Source: Sphingobacterium sp. GVS05A
GTDB lineage: Bacteria; Bacteroidota; Bacteroidia; Sphingobacteriales; Sphingobacteriaceae
Length of the DNA: 64,000 nt
Reading direction: 5' to 3'
Assembly (NCBI RefSeq): GCF_019969845.1
Contig: NZ_JAHXYR010000006.1
Location: forward strand, 372,001-436,000
The notes under the pieces: generated by a model
Told to the model about the DNA's origin: nothing
Database searches by the model: none
The model's input: the letters and a program-made list of their open reading frames with translations, nothing else
Translations under genes and position numbers: made by a program
Shown: piece after piece, positions 1 to 8,382 of the stretch
Position numbering within the stretch: position 1 is the stretch's first letter
Layout: each line of letters starts with the position of its first letter

Positions 1-372
1 TCTGGATTGACAACCTACGCGCAAGAACTTCATTATCAATTATCAAGTCACATACTGGATATTTCTAAGGGGAACCCAGCTCAAGATGTTAGAGTTGATT
101 TAGAGAAGTTGACGCCAGATAACCGATGGACTGCTGTAGCCAGTGAAAAAACGGATTCCAATGGTCGCATAAGTAATTTTTTATTATCTGGAAAAGATAC
201 TAATAAAGGTATATACAAGCTTAAATTTCATACCCAAAGTTACTTTCTGAATCAAAAAATAGAAACCTTTTATCCGTATATCGAGGTAATATTTGAAATA
301 AAAGACAATAGACATTATCATGTTCCGATCACGGTAAGTCCTTATGGGTACTCCACGTATAGAGGAAGCTAA
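1..372 (+). CDS. uraH: 5-hydroxyisourate hydrolase (transthyretin-like), 5' end outside window
   Basis: This is the C-terminal part of a hydroxyisourate hydrolase, which opens 5-hydroxyisourate to OHCU in urate/purine breakdown. The family hallmarks are visible: SSHILD near the start of the mature domain, an NGR turn, and the C-terminal HYHVPITVSPYGYSTYRGS tail ending in YRGS. The His and Arg of these motifs and the tetrapeptide tail form the active site in the family. The frame is open to base 1 (Ser-Gly-Leu-Thr-Thr-Tyr-Ala-Gln), so the TTG at base 7 need not be the start. The TYAQE stretch looks like the end of a signal peptide, implying export to the periplasm, which is an inference. The gene ends 12 bases before crtI and may share its transcript. 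No other purine genes are in the window. Confidence 0.9.
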   Translation, partial: SGLTTYAQELHYQLSSHILDISKGNPAQDVRVDLEKLTPDNRWTAVASEKTDSNGRISNFLLSGKDTNKGIYKLKFHTQSYFLNQKIETFYPYIEVIFEIKDNRHYHVPITVSPYGYSTYRGS

Positions 373-384
373 AATCAAAAGAAA

Positions 385-1863
385 ATGAAAAAGAAAGTAG
401 CTGTAATTGGTGCAGGTTTTTCGGGGCTTTCGGCTGCAGCTTATTTAGCTAAGGCGGGTTATGACGTGCATGTTTTTGAAAAACATGTACAGCCAGGTGG
501 ACGTGCGCGCCAGTTTTCTACGCCTGAAGGCTTTAGGTTTGATATGGGACCCAGCTGGTATTGGATGCCTGATATTATTGAGTCCTTCTTTTCGGATTTT
601 GGCCATACCACAGCTGATTTCTTTGAACTTGTTTCATTGAATCCACAGTTCGAGATGATATTTAATTCCGGAAAGATCAGTGTGCCTGAATCATACGAGG
701 ATTTAAAACAGTTATTCGAACGGATTGAATTGGGGGCAGCGAGGAAACTGGACAAATTTATGCAGGCAGCTAAATTTAAATATGAAGTTGGGATGCGTGA
801 TTTTGTCAATAAACCTTGCCATAGTTGGCTGGAGTTCGCTTCTCCAAAAATTGCGCGCAGCGCCTTCAAATTAGATCTCTTATCAAGCTTTAGGACTTAC
901 GTTGCAAAATATTTTAAAGATGAAAGGTTACGGACTTTGATGGAATTTCCCGTCATTTTTTTAGGGGCCTCTCCTAAAGATATTCCGGCATTGTACAGTC
1001 TGATGAATTATGGTGGTTATGCACTGGGAACGTATTACCCCAAGGGAGGATTTTTTCAGCTTGTGCAAGCTATGCAACAAGTAGCACAAAAGCAAGGAGC
1101 AAATTTTCATTTTGGGCACAGTGTTGAAGCACTTAACATCGAAAACAAAGCAGTCTCCTCGATCACAGTTAATGGCGAAAATCGAGAATTTGATCTTATT
1201 GTTGCTTCGGCGGACTATCACCATATTGAATCGCTATTGCCCCAAGGATTGAGAAATTATGATGATGCCTATTGGAAAAGCAGGACTTTTGCCCCCTCCA
1301 GTCTGATTTATTATCTTGGTATGAAATCCACTATTCCTAATTTGATTCACCATACTTTATTTTTTGAACATAATCTGGATGATCATATAGATTCTATTTA
1401 CGGGGATAAAAAATGGCCTCAAAACCCGTTGTTTTATGCCTGTTGTCCGTCCAAAACGGATACTCATGTTGCACCCTCGGATGCTGAGAATCTTTTTTTG
1501 TTGATGCCTTTAGCGACAGGTATATCGGATAACGAGGAAGTACGTGAAGAATACCTGATGCACATGTTAGAACGTCTGGAAAAGCATACGGGTATAAAAA
1601 ATCTATACGAACAAATTTCATACAAACGAAGTTACTGTGTCAGCGACTTTATGAACGATTATAATGCTTACGGTGGAAACGCTTACGGATTGGCCAATAC
1701 ACTTAAGCAGACTGCGGTATGGAAACCAAAGGTTAGAAATAAAAAAGTGCACAATCTTTTTTATACAGGTCAGTTGACTGTACCCGGTCCTGGTGTACCG
1801 CCCTCCATCATTTCTGGAAAGATTGTCGCTAAAGAAGCCATTGAATTATATCATAAATCATAA
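385..1863 (+). CDS. crtI: Phytoene desaturase CrtI
   Basis: FAD-dependent phytoene desaturase that introduces conjugated double bases into phytoene to give lycopene at the membrane. Residues 5-33 form the Rossmann dinucleotide site with GAGFSG (9-14) and the acidic end of the second strand (VFEK). It is followed by the GGRA signature near residues 38-41. The C-terminus has the family motif around YTGQLTVPGPGVPPSIISGK. At 492 residues it is of normal CrtI length. It is first in a tight run crtI-crtB-crtZ-cyclase, with only 4 bases to crtB. The related 1-hydroxy-carotenoid desaturases (CrtD) look similar, but the context favours CrtI. Confidence 0.94.
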   Translation: MKKKVAVIGAGFSGLSAAAYLAKAGYDVHVFEKHVQPGGRARQFSTPEGFRFDMGPSWYWMPDIIESFFSDFGHTTADFFELVSLNPQFEMIFNSGKISVPESYEDLKQLFERIELGAARKLDKFMQAAKFKYEVGMRDFVNKPCHSWLEFASPKIARSAFKLDLLSSFRTYVAKYFKDERLRTLMEFPVIFLGASPKDIPALYSLMNYGGYALGTYYPKGGFFQLVQAMQQVAQKQGANFHFGHSVEALNIENKAVSSITVNGENREFDLIVASADYHHIESLLPQGLRNYDDAYWKSRTFAPSSLIYYLGMKSTIPNLIHHTLFFEHNLDDHIDSIYGDKKWPQNPLFYACCPSKTDTHVAPSDAENLFLLMPLATGISDNEEVREEYLMHMLERLEKHTGIKNLYEQISYKRSYCVSDFMNDYNAYGGNAYGLANTLKQTAVWKPKVRNKKVHNLFYTGQLTVPGPGVPPSIISGKIVAKEAIELYHKS

Positions 1864-1867
1864 GACC

Positions 1868-2704
1868 ATGAAGAAGTTATTTGATGAACTCGCTTATGAA
1901 GTGAGCAAAAAAACAACTGAGAAATACAGTACAAGCTTTTCGCTTGGCATTTTGGCTTTGAAACCAAGCATCCGTCATAGTATTTACGCAATTTATGGCT
2001 ATGTTAGACTTGCAGATGAAATCGTCGATAGTTTTCATGGATATGACCGGCAACGATTATTGAGGCGTCTGTATTTAGAAACAAATGCTGCTTTGGAAGA
2101 AAGAATTTCGTTGAACCCTATTTTGCAGTCTTTTCAAGAGACAGTACGCAAATATGACATCGACATTGACCTTATCAATCAATTCCTGCACAGTATGGAG
2201 ATGGATCTGAAAAAAATAGATTATGATTCAGAACGCTATAAAGAGTATATCTATGGCTCAGCAGAGGTTGTAGGATTGATGTGCTTACAGGTTTTTACCG
2301 AGGGAGATAAACAGCGCTATGAGGAGTTAAAACCATATGCTATGAAACTTGGTTCTGCATTCCAAAAAATAAACTTTTTGCGGGATCTCAAAGATGATTA
2401 TCATATCCTCGGTCGCACTTATTTTCCAAATTTGGATATGGCTGTATTTGATAATGTACTCAAAAGTAAGATTGAAGATGAAATCCACAAGGAGTTTAAA
2501 GAAGCACTTTTGGGTATTAAAAAATTACCTTCCTCGGCCAAGTTTGGTGTTTATCTGGCTTACAAATATTATCTTTCGCTTTTTGCAAAGATCCGAAAGA
2601 AATCATCGAAGGAAATTTTAGAAAATAGAATTAGAATACCCAATACTCAAAAAGCCTATGTCGCTCTCAAAAGCTATTTGAGATACAAGGCTGCTTATTT
2701 ATAA
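1868..2704 (+). CDS. crtB: Phytoene synthase CrtB
   Basis: Squalene/phytoene synthase family; condenses two GGPP molecules to phytoene, the first committed carotenoid step. Both aspartate-rich, magnesium-diphosphate binding motifs are visible: DEIVD at residues 50-54 and DLKDD at 173-177. The surrounding YAIYGYVRLAD and FLRDLKDDY contexts are typical. I chose the ATG at 1868 (MKKLFDELAY), giving 278 residues. An upstream in-frame ATG at 1793 would overlap crtI by about 70 bases and adds no family sequence. The gene starts 4 bases after the crtI stop, consistent with translational coupling. No GGPP synthase gene (crtE) is in the window, so GGPP must come from elsewhere. Confidence 0.94.
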   Translation: MKKLFDELAYEVSKKTTEKYSTSFSLGILALKPSIRHSIYAIYGYVRLADEIVDSFHGYDRQRLLRRLYLETNAALEERISLNPILQSFQETVRKYDIDIDLINQFLHSMEMDLKKIDYDSERYKEYIYGSAEVVGLMCLQVFTEGDKQRYEELKPYAMKLGSAFQKINFLRDLKDDYHILGRTYFPNLDMAVFDNVLKSKIEDEIHKEFKEALLGIKKLPSSAKFGVYLAYKYYLSLFAKIRKKSSKEILENRIRIPNTQKAYVALKSYLRYKAAYL

Positions 2705-2740
2705 TTCTGCGCAAATTTAAAATCATCAGCGAATAAACAT

Positions 2741-3199
2741 ATGAATTTTATTACCGTACTGATCACTTTTGTTGCCATGGAAGGTGCTACCTGGCTTATC
2801 CATAAGTATATTATGCATGGTTTCTTATGGATATTGCATAGAGACCATCATGATCATAGCAATGAAGGTTTTTTGGAAAAGAACGATTACTTCTTTGTCA
2901 TCTTTGCATTGCCTACCATTGCACTAATGTATTTTGGATCGCTAAAAGATTATAATTACCTATTTTATATTGGTCTGGGAATTATGTTGTATGGTATGGC
3001 TTATTTTTTTGTGCATGATATTTTTATCCACCAGCGTTTCAAATTTTTGAGTAAGACAAAAAATAGATACTTTTTGGCACTTCGTCGTGCCCACAAGCAG
3101 CATCACAAACATTTGGTCAAGGAAGAAGGAGAGTGCTTTGGCTTTTTATATGTTCCGTTGAAATACTTTAAAATGTACAGTAATAATGAAAAAACATGA
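2741..3199 (+). CDS. crtZ: Beta-carotene hydroxylase CrtZ
   Basis: Membrane di-iron hydroxylase of the fatty acid hydroxylase superfamily that hydroxylates beta-ionone rings at C3, turning beta-carotene into zeaxanthin. The histidine clusters are clear: HKYIMH (His21, His26), HRDHHDH (His33, 36, 37, 39), HDIFIH in the middle and HKQHHKH near residue 130. Length (152) fits bacterial CrtZ. Hydrophobic segments flank the His motifs. The stop overlaps the start of the next gene (ATGA), so the two are probably translationally coupled. The absence of a ketolase (crtW) in the window suggests zeaxanthin rather than astaxanthin as product here. Confidence 0.93.
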   Translation: MNFITVLITFVAMEGATWLIHKYIMHGFLWILHRDHHDHSNEGFLEKNDYFFVIFALPTIALMYFGSLKDYNYLFYIGLGIMLYGMAYFFVHDIFIHQRFKFLSKTKNRYFLALRRAHKQHHKHLVKEEGECFGFLYVPLKYFKMYSNNEKT

Positions 3200-3897
3200 T
3201 GCAGTATACTTATTCGCTTATCTTATTTTTTACGGTCATAATATGTTTTGTCGCTTCCTTCGACAAGCGGCTTCGATTTGATCGAGAGTTTGTCCCATTT
3301 TTAAAAGCTTCAGTTATTGTTGCCCTGTTTTTTATTGCATGGGATGTCTGGTTTACCAGTCGCGGTGTTTGGTGGTTTAATACAAAGTATACCTTGGGCA
3401 TTGTCTTGGCTGGATTACCTCTGGAGGAATGGTTATTTTTTATCTTTATTCCTTTCTCCTGCATATTCACCTATTTCTGCCTGGATAAATTTTTTAGATG
3501 GCAACATCTTAGTGCTGTTAACAATATTATTGTCTTTGTCAGTATAATTGTATGCGCAGTGGTAGCACTTCGCTATGCTGATCGAATATATACCTTGGTG
3601 ACTGCTGTAGTCACCATAGTGACATTGCTGGTCTTTCACTTTGTTATGCGGGTACAATGGATTAGCCAGGCCTCTTTGGTTTTCACAATACTTATGTTAG
3701 GATTTTTGCCTGTCAATGGTATACTCACAGGAACAGGACTGGAATCACCAATAGTCAATTATAATCCAGTGGATTTTATGGGTATTCGGGTACTCACCAT
3801 TCCTATAGAAGATGCGGTTTATGGATACACCCAGTTTCTATGGGTACTTTATTTTTTCAAAAAATTCCAAACCAGACCGTATAACCCCAATTCATAA
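3196..3897 (+). CDS. crtYcd: Lycopene cyclase, fused CrtYc/CrtYd type
   Basis: Very hydrophobic 233-residue protein with about seven membrane segments, matching the fused heterodimeric-type lycopene cyclase (actinobacterial CrtYc+CrtYd, archaeal and fungal relatives) rather than the FAD-dependent CrtY. The two tandem halves each show the conserved acidic signature: PLEEWLFFI in the first half (about residue 76) and PIEDAVYGY in the second (about 205). It cyclises lycopene ends to beta-ionone rings, completing the set crtI-crtB-crtZ-cyclase. The start ATG overlaps the crtZ stop. There is a second ATG directly after the first; either could be used. Confidence 0.9.
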   Translation: MMQYTYSLILFFTVIICFVASFDKRLRFDREFVPFLKASVIVALFFIAWDVWFTSRGVWWFNTKYTLGIVLAGLPLEEWLFFIFIPFSCIFTYFCLDKFFRWQHLSAVNNIIVFVSIIVCAVVALRYADRIYTLVTAVVTIVTLLVFHFVMRVQWISQASLVFTILMLGFLPVNGILTGTGLESPIVNYNPVDFMGIRVLTIPIEDAVYGYTQFLWVLYFFKKFQTRPYNPNS

Positions 3898-4204
3898 AAA
3901 TTATTCTATCGTAAAAAACTCATGGAGAGCAAGATGTTGCCCGTTGTCGAAAATGATTAATCTTTATGATCCGAATAATTATTAGGTGGAAAAAACGCGG
4001 CTACTGCTACTTTTGGCTGGTCTCTCTATTTAATTAAATAGTTACATTGTTTTTCTATTGAAATTCTTTAAATAGCCATATTAGTCATTCTTGAACATAT
4101 AGTTTCAGTAAGATTAAGGTCGATTTGAAAAAACTGTGGTATAATTTTCAAGTACGTACTTCATGTTTATTAACTTTTCTATTTTTGGGGAAACTTAGAC
4201 CGCA
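3898..4204. other. Intergenic stretch between the crt operon and TonB receptor
   Basis: About 307 bases without a gene. No strong crt terminator was seen. The right part holds a 12-bp perfect palindrome (4150-4161) and a TATTTTTG string at 4180-4187 that matches the Bacteroidota -7 element TAnnTTTG, placed 18 bases before the receptor's GTG start. I did not find a convincing TTTG -33 partner at the right distance, so the promoter call is weak. Confidence 0.4.
4150..4161. promoter_or_regulatory. 12-bp perfect palindrome upstream of TonB receptor, possible operator
   Basis: AAGTACGTACTT is a perfect 12-base palindrome about 43 bases before the receptor start. Its position, just upstream of a -7-like TATTTTTG, would suit a regulator site. 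No regulator is assigned; AraC proteins usually prefer direct repeats, so the neighbouring AraC gene is not an obvious binder. Confidence 0.25.
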
Positions 4205-6649
4205 GTGAAAAGATTTTTTATCCTACTCTACCTATTATTCACGCTAACAGCAGTGCTTGCGCAAAAATCAATACTTTTTGGAAGTATAAAGGATTCTATG
4301 TCAAATTTGCCAATCTCTTTTGCTACGATTGCTCTCCTCGATATACATGGTCATGTCGTCGATGGTGCGGTTGCAGATTCGATAGGTGGTTTCCGTTTTC
4401 TCGATCTGAAAAAAGGACAATATGCTATTTTGGTGAAATTTATTGGTTATCGACAGAAAAAACTAGTGGTGGACTTGGATGGTACAAGGCAGATCAATCT
4501 AGCTGAAATAGCACTTGTCAGTACGGATCAACGGTTGACCGAAGTTAAGATTACCGGAGAGATTGCCACGCAGAAGCACTCCGCCGATAGGCAGCGGTAT
4601 CAAGCAAGCCAGTATAGAAATGCAGTTGGTGGTACAGCATTGGATATTGTAAAAAATCTACCATCAGCTGCCGTAGACGGGAATGGCAATATAAGTATGC
4701 GCGGGAATACAGGCATTATTGTACTTATTAATGGTAAACCTTCTTTTTTAGATCCTGCGACAATTTTAAGCCAGATCGCAGCTAATGATGTTACCGAGGT
4801 AGAATATATTACCAGCCCTTCAGCTCAATTTGATCCTGATGGCAAAGGAGGGATTATTAATCTCAGGACGAAAAAAGCTACATCGGATGGATTTGCTTGG
4901 ATAGTTAATCTCCAGGGAGGATTGCCGAGCATAGATGATTATGGAAACAAGAGAGAGCAAAAGCGATTTGGTGGAGATATTTCTTTCCAGCTCAAAAAAA
5001 ATAAGCTTGAATTGAGTGGTTCGGCCAATTATCTGCGCAATGACAATGCAGGTTCCAGAGAAGGTAGCGTTTATACTATTATTGGGGATCGGCAGACGTT
5101 CTTTCCATCCAGAGGTGAACGGAGCTTTGACAAATATAATTTTGGCGTCAGATTGAATGGTTTATATCAACTATCTAATAAACAGCAAATTAACTTAGGT
5201 GTGTTGGCGTCCCGGAAATTTCAGGACAGACTGGCTGATATCGATTATACAAATCGAACAGTTCGTCCATCAACCGGTGAAGAACTTTCAAAAATAAATT
5301 ATTTCAACTCCAATCTGCAGAATAAACAGGGAGAATTTTATCTTATTGATTTCAATTATCAGTACAAGTTTAGTGATACCCATTTATTGCAGGCAGGTGC
5401 AATTTATGAATATGCCCATATATATGGATCGACCCAGAATGCGAATATCGAACATGGGATTGATACTGTTCAATGGACAAATAACAATTATACCAACCCT
5501 TTACGTGGATTACGGATTTCGGTTCAACATCAATGGAAATTGCCACATGGCGAGCTTTTGAGTGGATACCAATTAAGAAATGATCGGCAAAAAGGTAATT
5601 TTGAATATTTCGCCATTGAAAAGCCAGGGGAAGCAATTAAGCTTATTTCCGAATTTACAGGAAAGTTAAACGCAAATAATACGGTGCATGCTATTTTTAG
5701 CCAATATGATCATAAACTTGAAAGGACCCAGTTTTCACTTGGAATTCGTTATGAATATTATCAACGGGATGTACTTTTAGTCAATACTGGCGTAGAATAT
5801 CCCTATTCAGTCCACCAATTGTATCCTACGTTCAATTTGATGCATACCCTTAGCGAGGATTGGTCATGGAAGTTTGCTGCTGGCCGTCGCGTTCAACGAA
5901 ATAACAATTTTGAACTAAATCCTATACCCGAACGTGAACATTCAGAGACATTGGAACAAGGAGACCCCAACTTGCTTCCGGAATTTACAACGAATGTCGA
6001 GACGGGGATTGTGAAAAAATTAAAGACAGGAAGTATATTCTTAAACACATACTACCAACATACGAAAAATCCGATCCAACGGGTCAATTCTGTGTATGCA
6101 GATACGATACTTAATCGGGTGTTTACAAATGCAGACTATGCTTCCCGCTTGGGTGCAGAACTGGGAGGTGACGGAAAGCTCCTCCCTTGGTTAAAAGTAA
6201 ACGGAGGATTGAACCTGTATCGTTATAAGATATCTGGACAAGTGCTTACTTATAAAGAGACAAACAGCAATAGCGATTGGGTCTATTCCTTGAACGCTGG
6301 GGTTCAGGCAGATCTAGCCAAGAATTGGAGCACAGGTTTGCAGGTAAATTATCTCTCAGAAAGGCCTACCGTACAGGGAAAAGACTCTAGGTTTGTCACC
6401 CCCCACTTCAATCTGAGTAGGGCCTTTTTGAAAGGAGCGATCAAAGCACAGTTTCAATGGCAGTTCATTGAACTTGGCAAATGGGGTGTCAATGAGCAGC
6501 GTATTACGACGTCCTCTAGTGACTTTTTCACCACCACTAATTATATTTATGAAAAGAATATATTGATGCTTAACCTCAGTTTTAATTTTCATAAGCTGAA
6601 TCAGCTTTCGAAATTACCTAAGAGTGAGTTTGGTGAGAAAGAATTTTAG
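4205..6649 (+). CDS. TonB-dependent outer membrane receptor (CarboxypepD_reg plus OMP beta-barrel)
   Basis: Outer-membrane protein of 814 residues. In order: signal peptide (1-19, ending VLAQ), a carboxypeptidase regulatory-like beta-sandwich (about 22-105), a plug domain (about 125-225, with DIVKNLPSAAVDGNGNISMRG and GGIINLRTKK) and a long beta-barrel. The KNLPSAAVDGNG and SLSFNFHK-like ends fit the outer membrane beta-barrel 3 group, which is common in Bacteroidota and has mostly unknown substrates. The start is GTG at 4205: an in-frame TAG lies only three codons upstream and the signal peptide begins directly after the GTG. No SusD partner or TonB-box regulator is adjacent. The 3' end overlaps the convergent AraC gene by four bases. 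Substrate is unknown. Confidence 0.85.
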   Translation: MKRFFILLYLLFTLTAVLAQKSILFGSIKDSMSNLPISFATIALLDIHGHVVDGAVADSIGGFRFLDLKKGQYAILVKFIGYRQKKLVVDLDGTRQINLAEIALVSTDQRLTEVKITGEIATQKHSADRQRYQASQYRNAVGGTALDIVKNLPSAAVDGNGNISMRGNTGIIVLINGKPSFLDPATILSQIAANDVTEVEYITSPSAQFDPDGKGGIINLRTKKATSDGFAWIVNLQGGLPSIDDYGNKREQKRFGGDISFQLKKNKLELSGSANYLRNDNAGSREGSVYTIIGDRQTFFPSRGERSFDKYNFGVRLNGLYQLSNKQQINLGVLASRKFQDRLADIDYTNRTVRPSTGEELSKINYFNSNLQNKQGEFYLIDFNYQYKFSDTHLLQAGAIYEYAHIYGSTQNANIEHGIDTVQWTNNNYTNPLRGLRISVQHQWKLPHGELLSGYQLRNDRQKGNFEYFAIEKPGEAIKLISEFTGKLNANNTVHAIFSQYDHKLERTQFSLGIRYEYYQRDVLLVNTGVEYPYSVHQLYPTFNLMHTLSEDWSWKFAAGRRVQRNNNFELNPIPEREHSETLEQGDPNLLPEFTTNVETGIVKKLKTGSIFLNTYYQHTKNPIQRVNSVYADTILNRVFTNADYASRLGAELGGDGKLLPWLKVNGGLNLYRYKISGQVLTYKETNSNSDWVYSLNAGVQADLAKNWSTGLQVNYLSERPTVQGKDSRFVTPHFNLSRAFLKGAIKAQFQWQFIELGKWGVNEQRITTSSSDFFTTTNYIYEKNILMLNLSFNFHKLNQLSKLPKSEFGEKEF

Positions 6650-7455
6650 CCCTGTTGTCTTTTGAACTCTGAAGGGGTCAAGTCTGTGTATCGTTTAAAG
6701 TATTTTGAAAAGTTTGATTTATCTGAGAAACCCAATACAAAAGCAATTTCAGCGATCGAGTTGTTGGTATAGAAAATAAGCCTTTTCGCTTCTTTGATAA
6801 TATAGGTTGCCAATATCTGAGAGGCCGTGTTATTGGTGTTTCTTTTGCATGCTGCACTCAGATTTTGGGGACTCGTATGCAGGAGGGATGCATAGTATGC
6901 GACACTGTTTATGATTTTTGAACCTGTATTTAACAGCTCGATAAATTTGACATACAGGTCGTTGGATATCGATGTGGATTGCTCCGTTTTATCCTTATCC
7001 TCCAGCGCCTTGGCCAATAACGATCTAAACAATCCTTCCTGACATATTTTATTTTCTTCTTGTGATAATAGTTTAAGAAGGGTTGGTATGATCCCCTTTT
7101 CTTTAAGATATATGGTGTCAAACCTACTGATTTCATCGACCATCCTTGTGATTTCAAGATCTAAGCTCTGGTCTACAAATGATTTTTTTACCAAGAGTAC
7201 AAAACCGTCGATGGGTATTGTCAACTCCCAATGGTGTACAGCTTCCTTTCGAATGATCAGTATACATGGCGTTTTAATTGGACTTTCCCTGCCATCAATG
7301 ACATGTTTTCCAGATGTGGACCATAAAAACACTAATTCTAGGTACCCATTGTGTCTATGTGCTGTGGTTACAGCTTTTGAATTGTCAAATGCAGCCACCT
7401 TTAATAATTTCTGGGGCTCGAGCTTATCTTTTACGATGATTGTTTTGCTGACCAT
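6646..7455 (-). CDS. AraC family transcriptional regulator
   Basis: About 269 residues. The N-terminal half resembles a cupin-like sensor (AHRHNGYLELVFLWSTSGKHVIDG). The C-terminal half is the double helix-turn-helix of AraC/XylS proteins, with AEIAFVLGFSDKSNFSKYFKRYTDLTPSEFKR as the second HTH. I use the ATG at 7455 (MVSKT); upstream in-frame starts add a phenylalanine-rich stretch unlike the family. It is convergent with the TonB receptor gene and both stop codons share bases 6646-6649, so antisense overlap of the mRNAs is likely. Target genes cannot be told from sequence; the receptor or the divergent operon starting at 8002 are both neighbours. Confidence 0.85.
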   Translation of the reverse strand: MVSKTIIVKDKLEPQKLLKVAAFDNSKAVTTAHRHNGYLELVFLWSTSGKHVIDGRESPIKTPCILIIRKEAVHHWELTIPIDGFVLLVKKSFVDQSLDLEITRMVDEISRFDTIYLKEKGIIPTLLKLLSQEENKICQEGLFRSLLAKALEDKDKTEQSTSISNDLYVKFIELLNTGSKIINSVAYYASLLHTSPQNLSAACKRNTNNTASQILATYIIKEAKRLIFYTNNSIAEIAFVLGFSDKSNFSKYFKRYTDLTPSEFKRQQG

Positions 7456-8001
7456 GCAAGTAAATTTGAAAGTAAAAATAAAATAAATCCTTGTATTGAA
7501 ACAAAGTTTATACTTAAGCATACTATACTGAATGCTAGTTTGACAGCTGAAAAAAAAATACTACGGTGTAGCTTTGCTATGTTAGTCGGGGCATTCATTG
7601 GTATCTGTTGCCAGTTGCTTGGATATGCAAAAAAGAAACTGTTTTGAATATACTTTTTTCCATGTGTCATAGCCTTCTTTTTTGATTGCTACTAAGTTTT
7701 TCTATGCTTAATTACTATAAATGTAAACCTAGTGTAGAGTAGATTGAAATGTAACGATGGGAGTCTTAATAAAAGTCCCGCTCATATGTTTGATCCTAAA
7801 AGTTTAAATTTTAAATAGTAACTCATGAGTTTGATTATTACAAACTTAAATTTTCAGGTCATTTTATTGTCATTTTATTTTTGTTTTTTATGAAAAACTT
7901 TGTTTAAATGATCTATGACGTTCTGTAGTTGTTGTACTACAGGTAGTTTCCTTTTTTTTATCAAATTTTGTTTCACTATGAAAAACTAAACAAAACACGC
8001 T
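7456..8001. other. Divergent intergenic region upstream of AraC gene and exopolysaccharide operon
   Basis: About 546 AT-rich bases between divergent genes, presumably carrying both promoters. It contains the inverted repeat at 7923-7942 and two copies of ATGAAAAACT (about 7890 and 7978). The second of these forms a three-codon Met-Lys-Asn-stop mini-frame just before the receiver gene. I saw no gene-like reading frame in it. Confidence 0.4.
7923..7942. promoter_or_regulatory. Inverted repeat upstream of exopolysaccharide-like operon
   Basis: CTGTAGT and ACTACAG arms, perfect over 7 bases, separated by TGTTGT. It lies 60-80 bases before the receiver-protein start in an otherwise AT-rich stretch. 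It could be an operator or a 5'-leader hairpin. No T-run follows directly, so a terminator is unlikely. Confidence 0.3.
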
Positions 8002-8382
8002 ATGTGGGACAAAAAAAAGAGAATCCTTGTTGTCGAAGATAATGAGATTCTGTTGAGCACCATGCAATTTGTTCTTTTACGGGAGGGATACGACCTATTG
8101 CTTGCCAAATCTGGTAAGGAAGCGCTCTCTCTGGTCTCGGACGAATCAATTGATCTGGTTATTACTGATCTGGCACTACCTTTTGCTAATGGTTTTGAAA
8201 TTATAGACCGTATTAGAAAGAGCAACACTAATAATCAGGTACCAGTTATTATTATTTCAGGATATCGCGACGACAACAGTATTGTGGAGGGCTTTGAAGT
8301 GGGGGCAAATGATTATATCAAAAAACCAATATCTCCATCTGAACTGATTTCACGTGTACGTTTGAGGATTGGCCATGCTTAG
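8002..8382 (+). CDS. Single-domain response regulator (receiver only)
   Basis: A 126-residue stand-alone receiver domain (CheY-like). The acidic pair Glu12-Asp13 (VVEDN), the phosphoacceptor Asp56 (VITDLALP), the Ser of IIISGY and the Lys of YIKKP are all present, so it should be phosphorylatable. There is no output domain, implying that it acts by protein contact. It is the first gene of the five-gene operon 8002-14719 and overlaps the HEAT-protein gene by about 8 bases, so its partner may be that protein or the GT2 synthase. Its cognate kinase is not adjacent. Confidence 0.9.
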   Translation: MWDKKKRILVVEDNEILLSTMQFVLLREGYDLLLAKSGKEALSLVSDESIDLVITDLALPFANGFEIIDRIRKSNTNNQVPVIIISGYRDDNSIVEGFEVGANDYIKKPISPSELISRVRLRIGHA

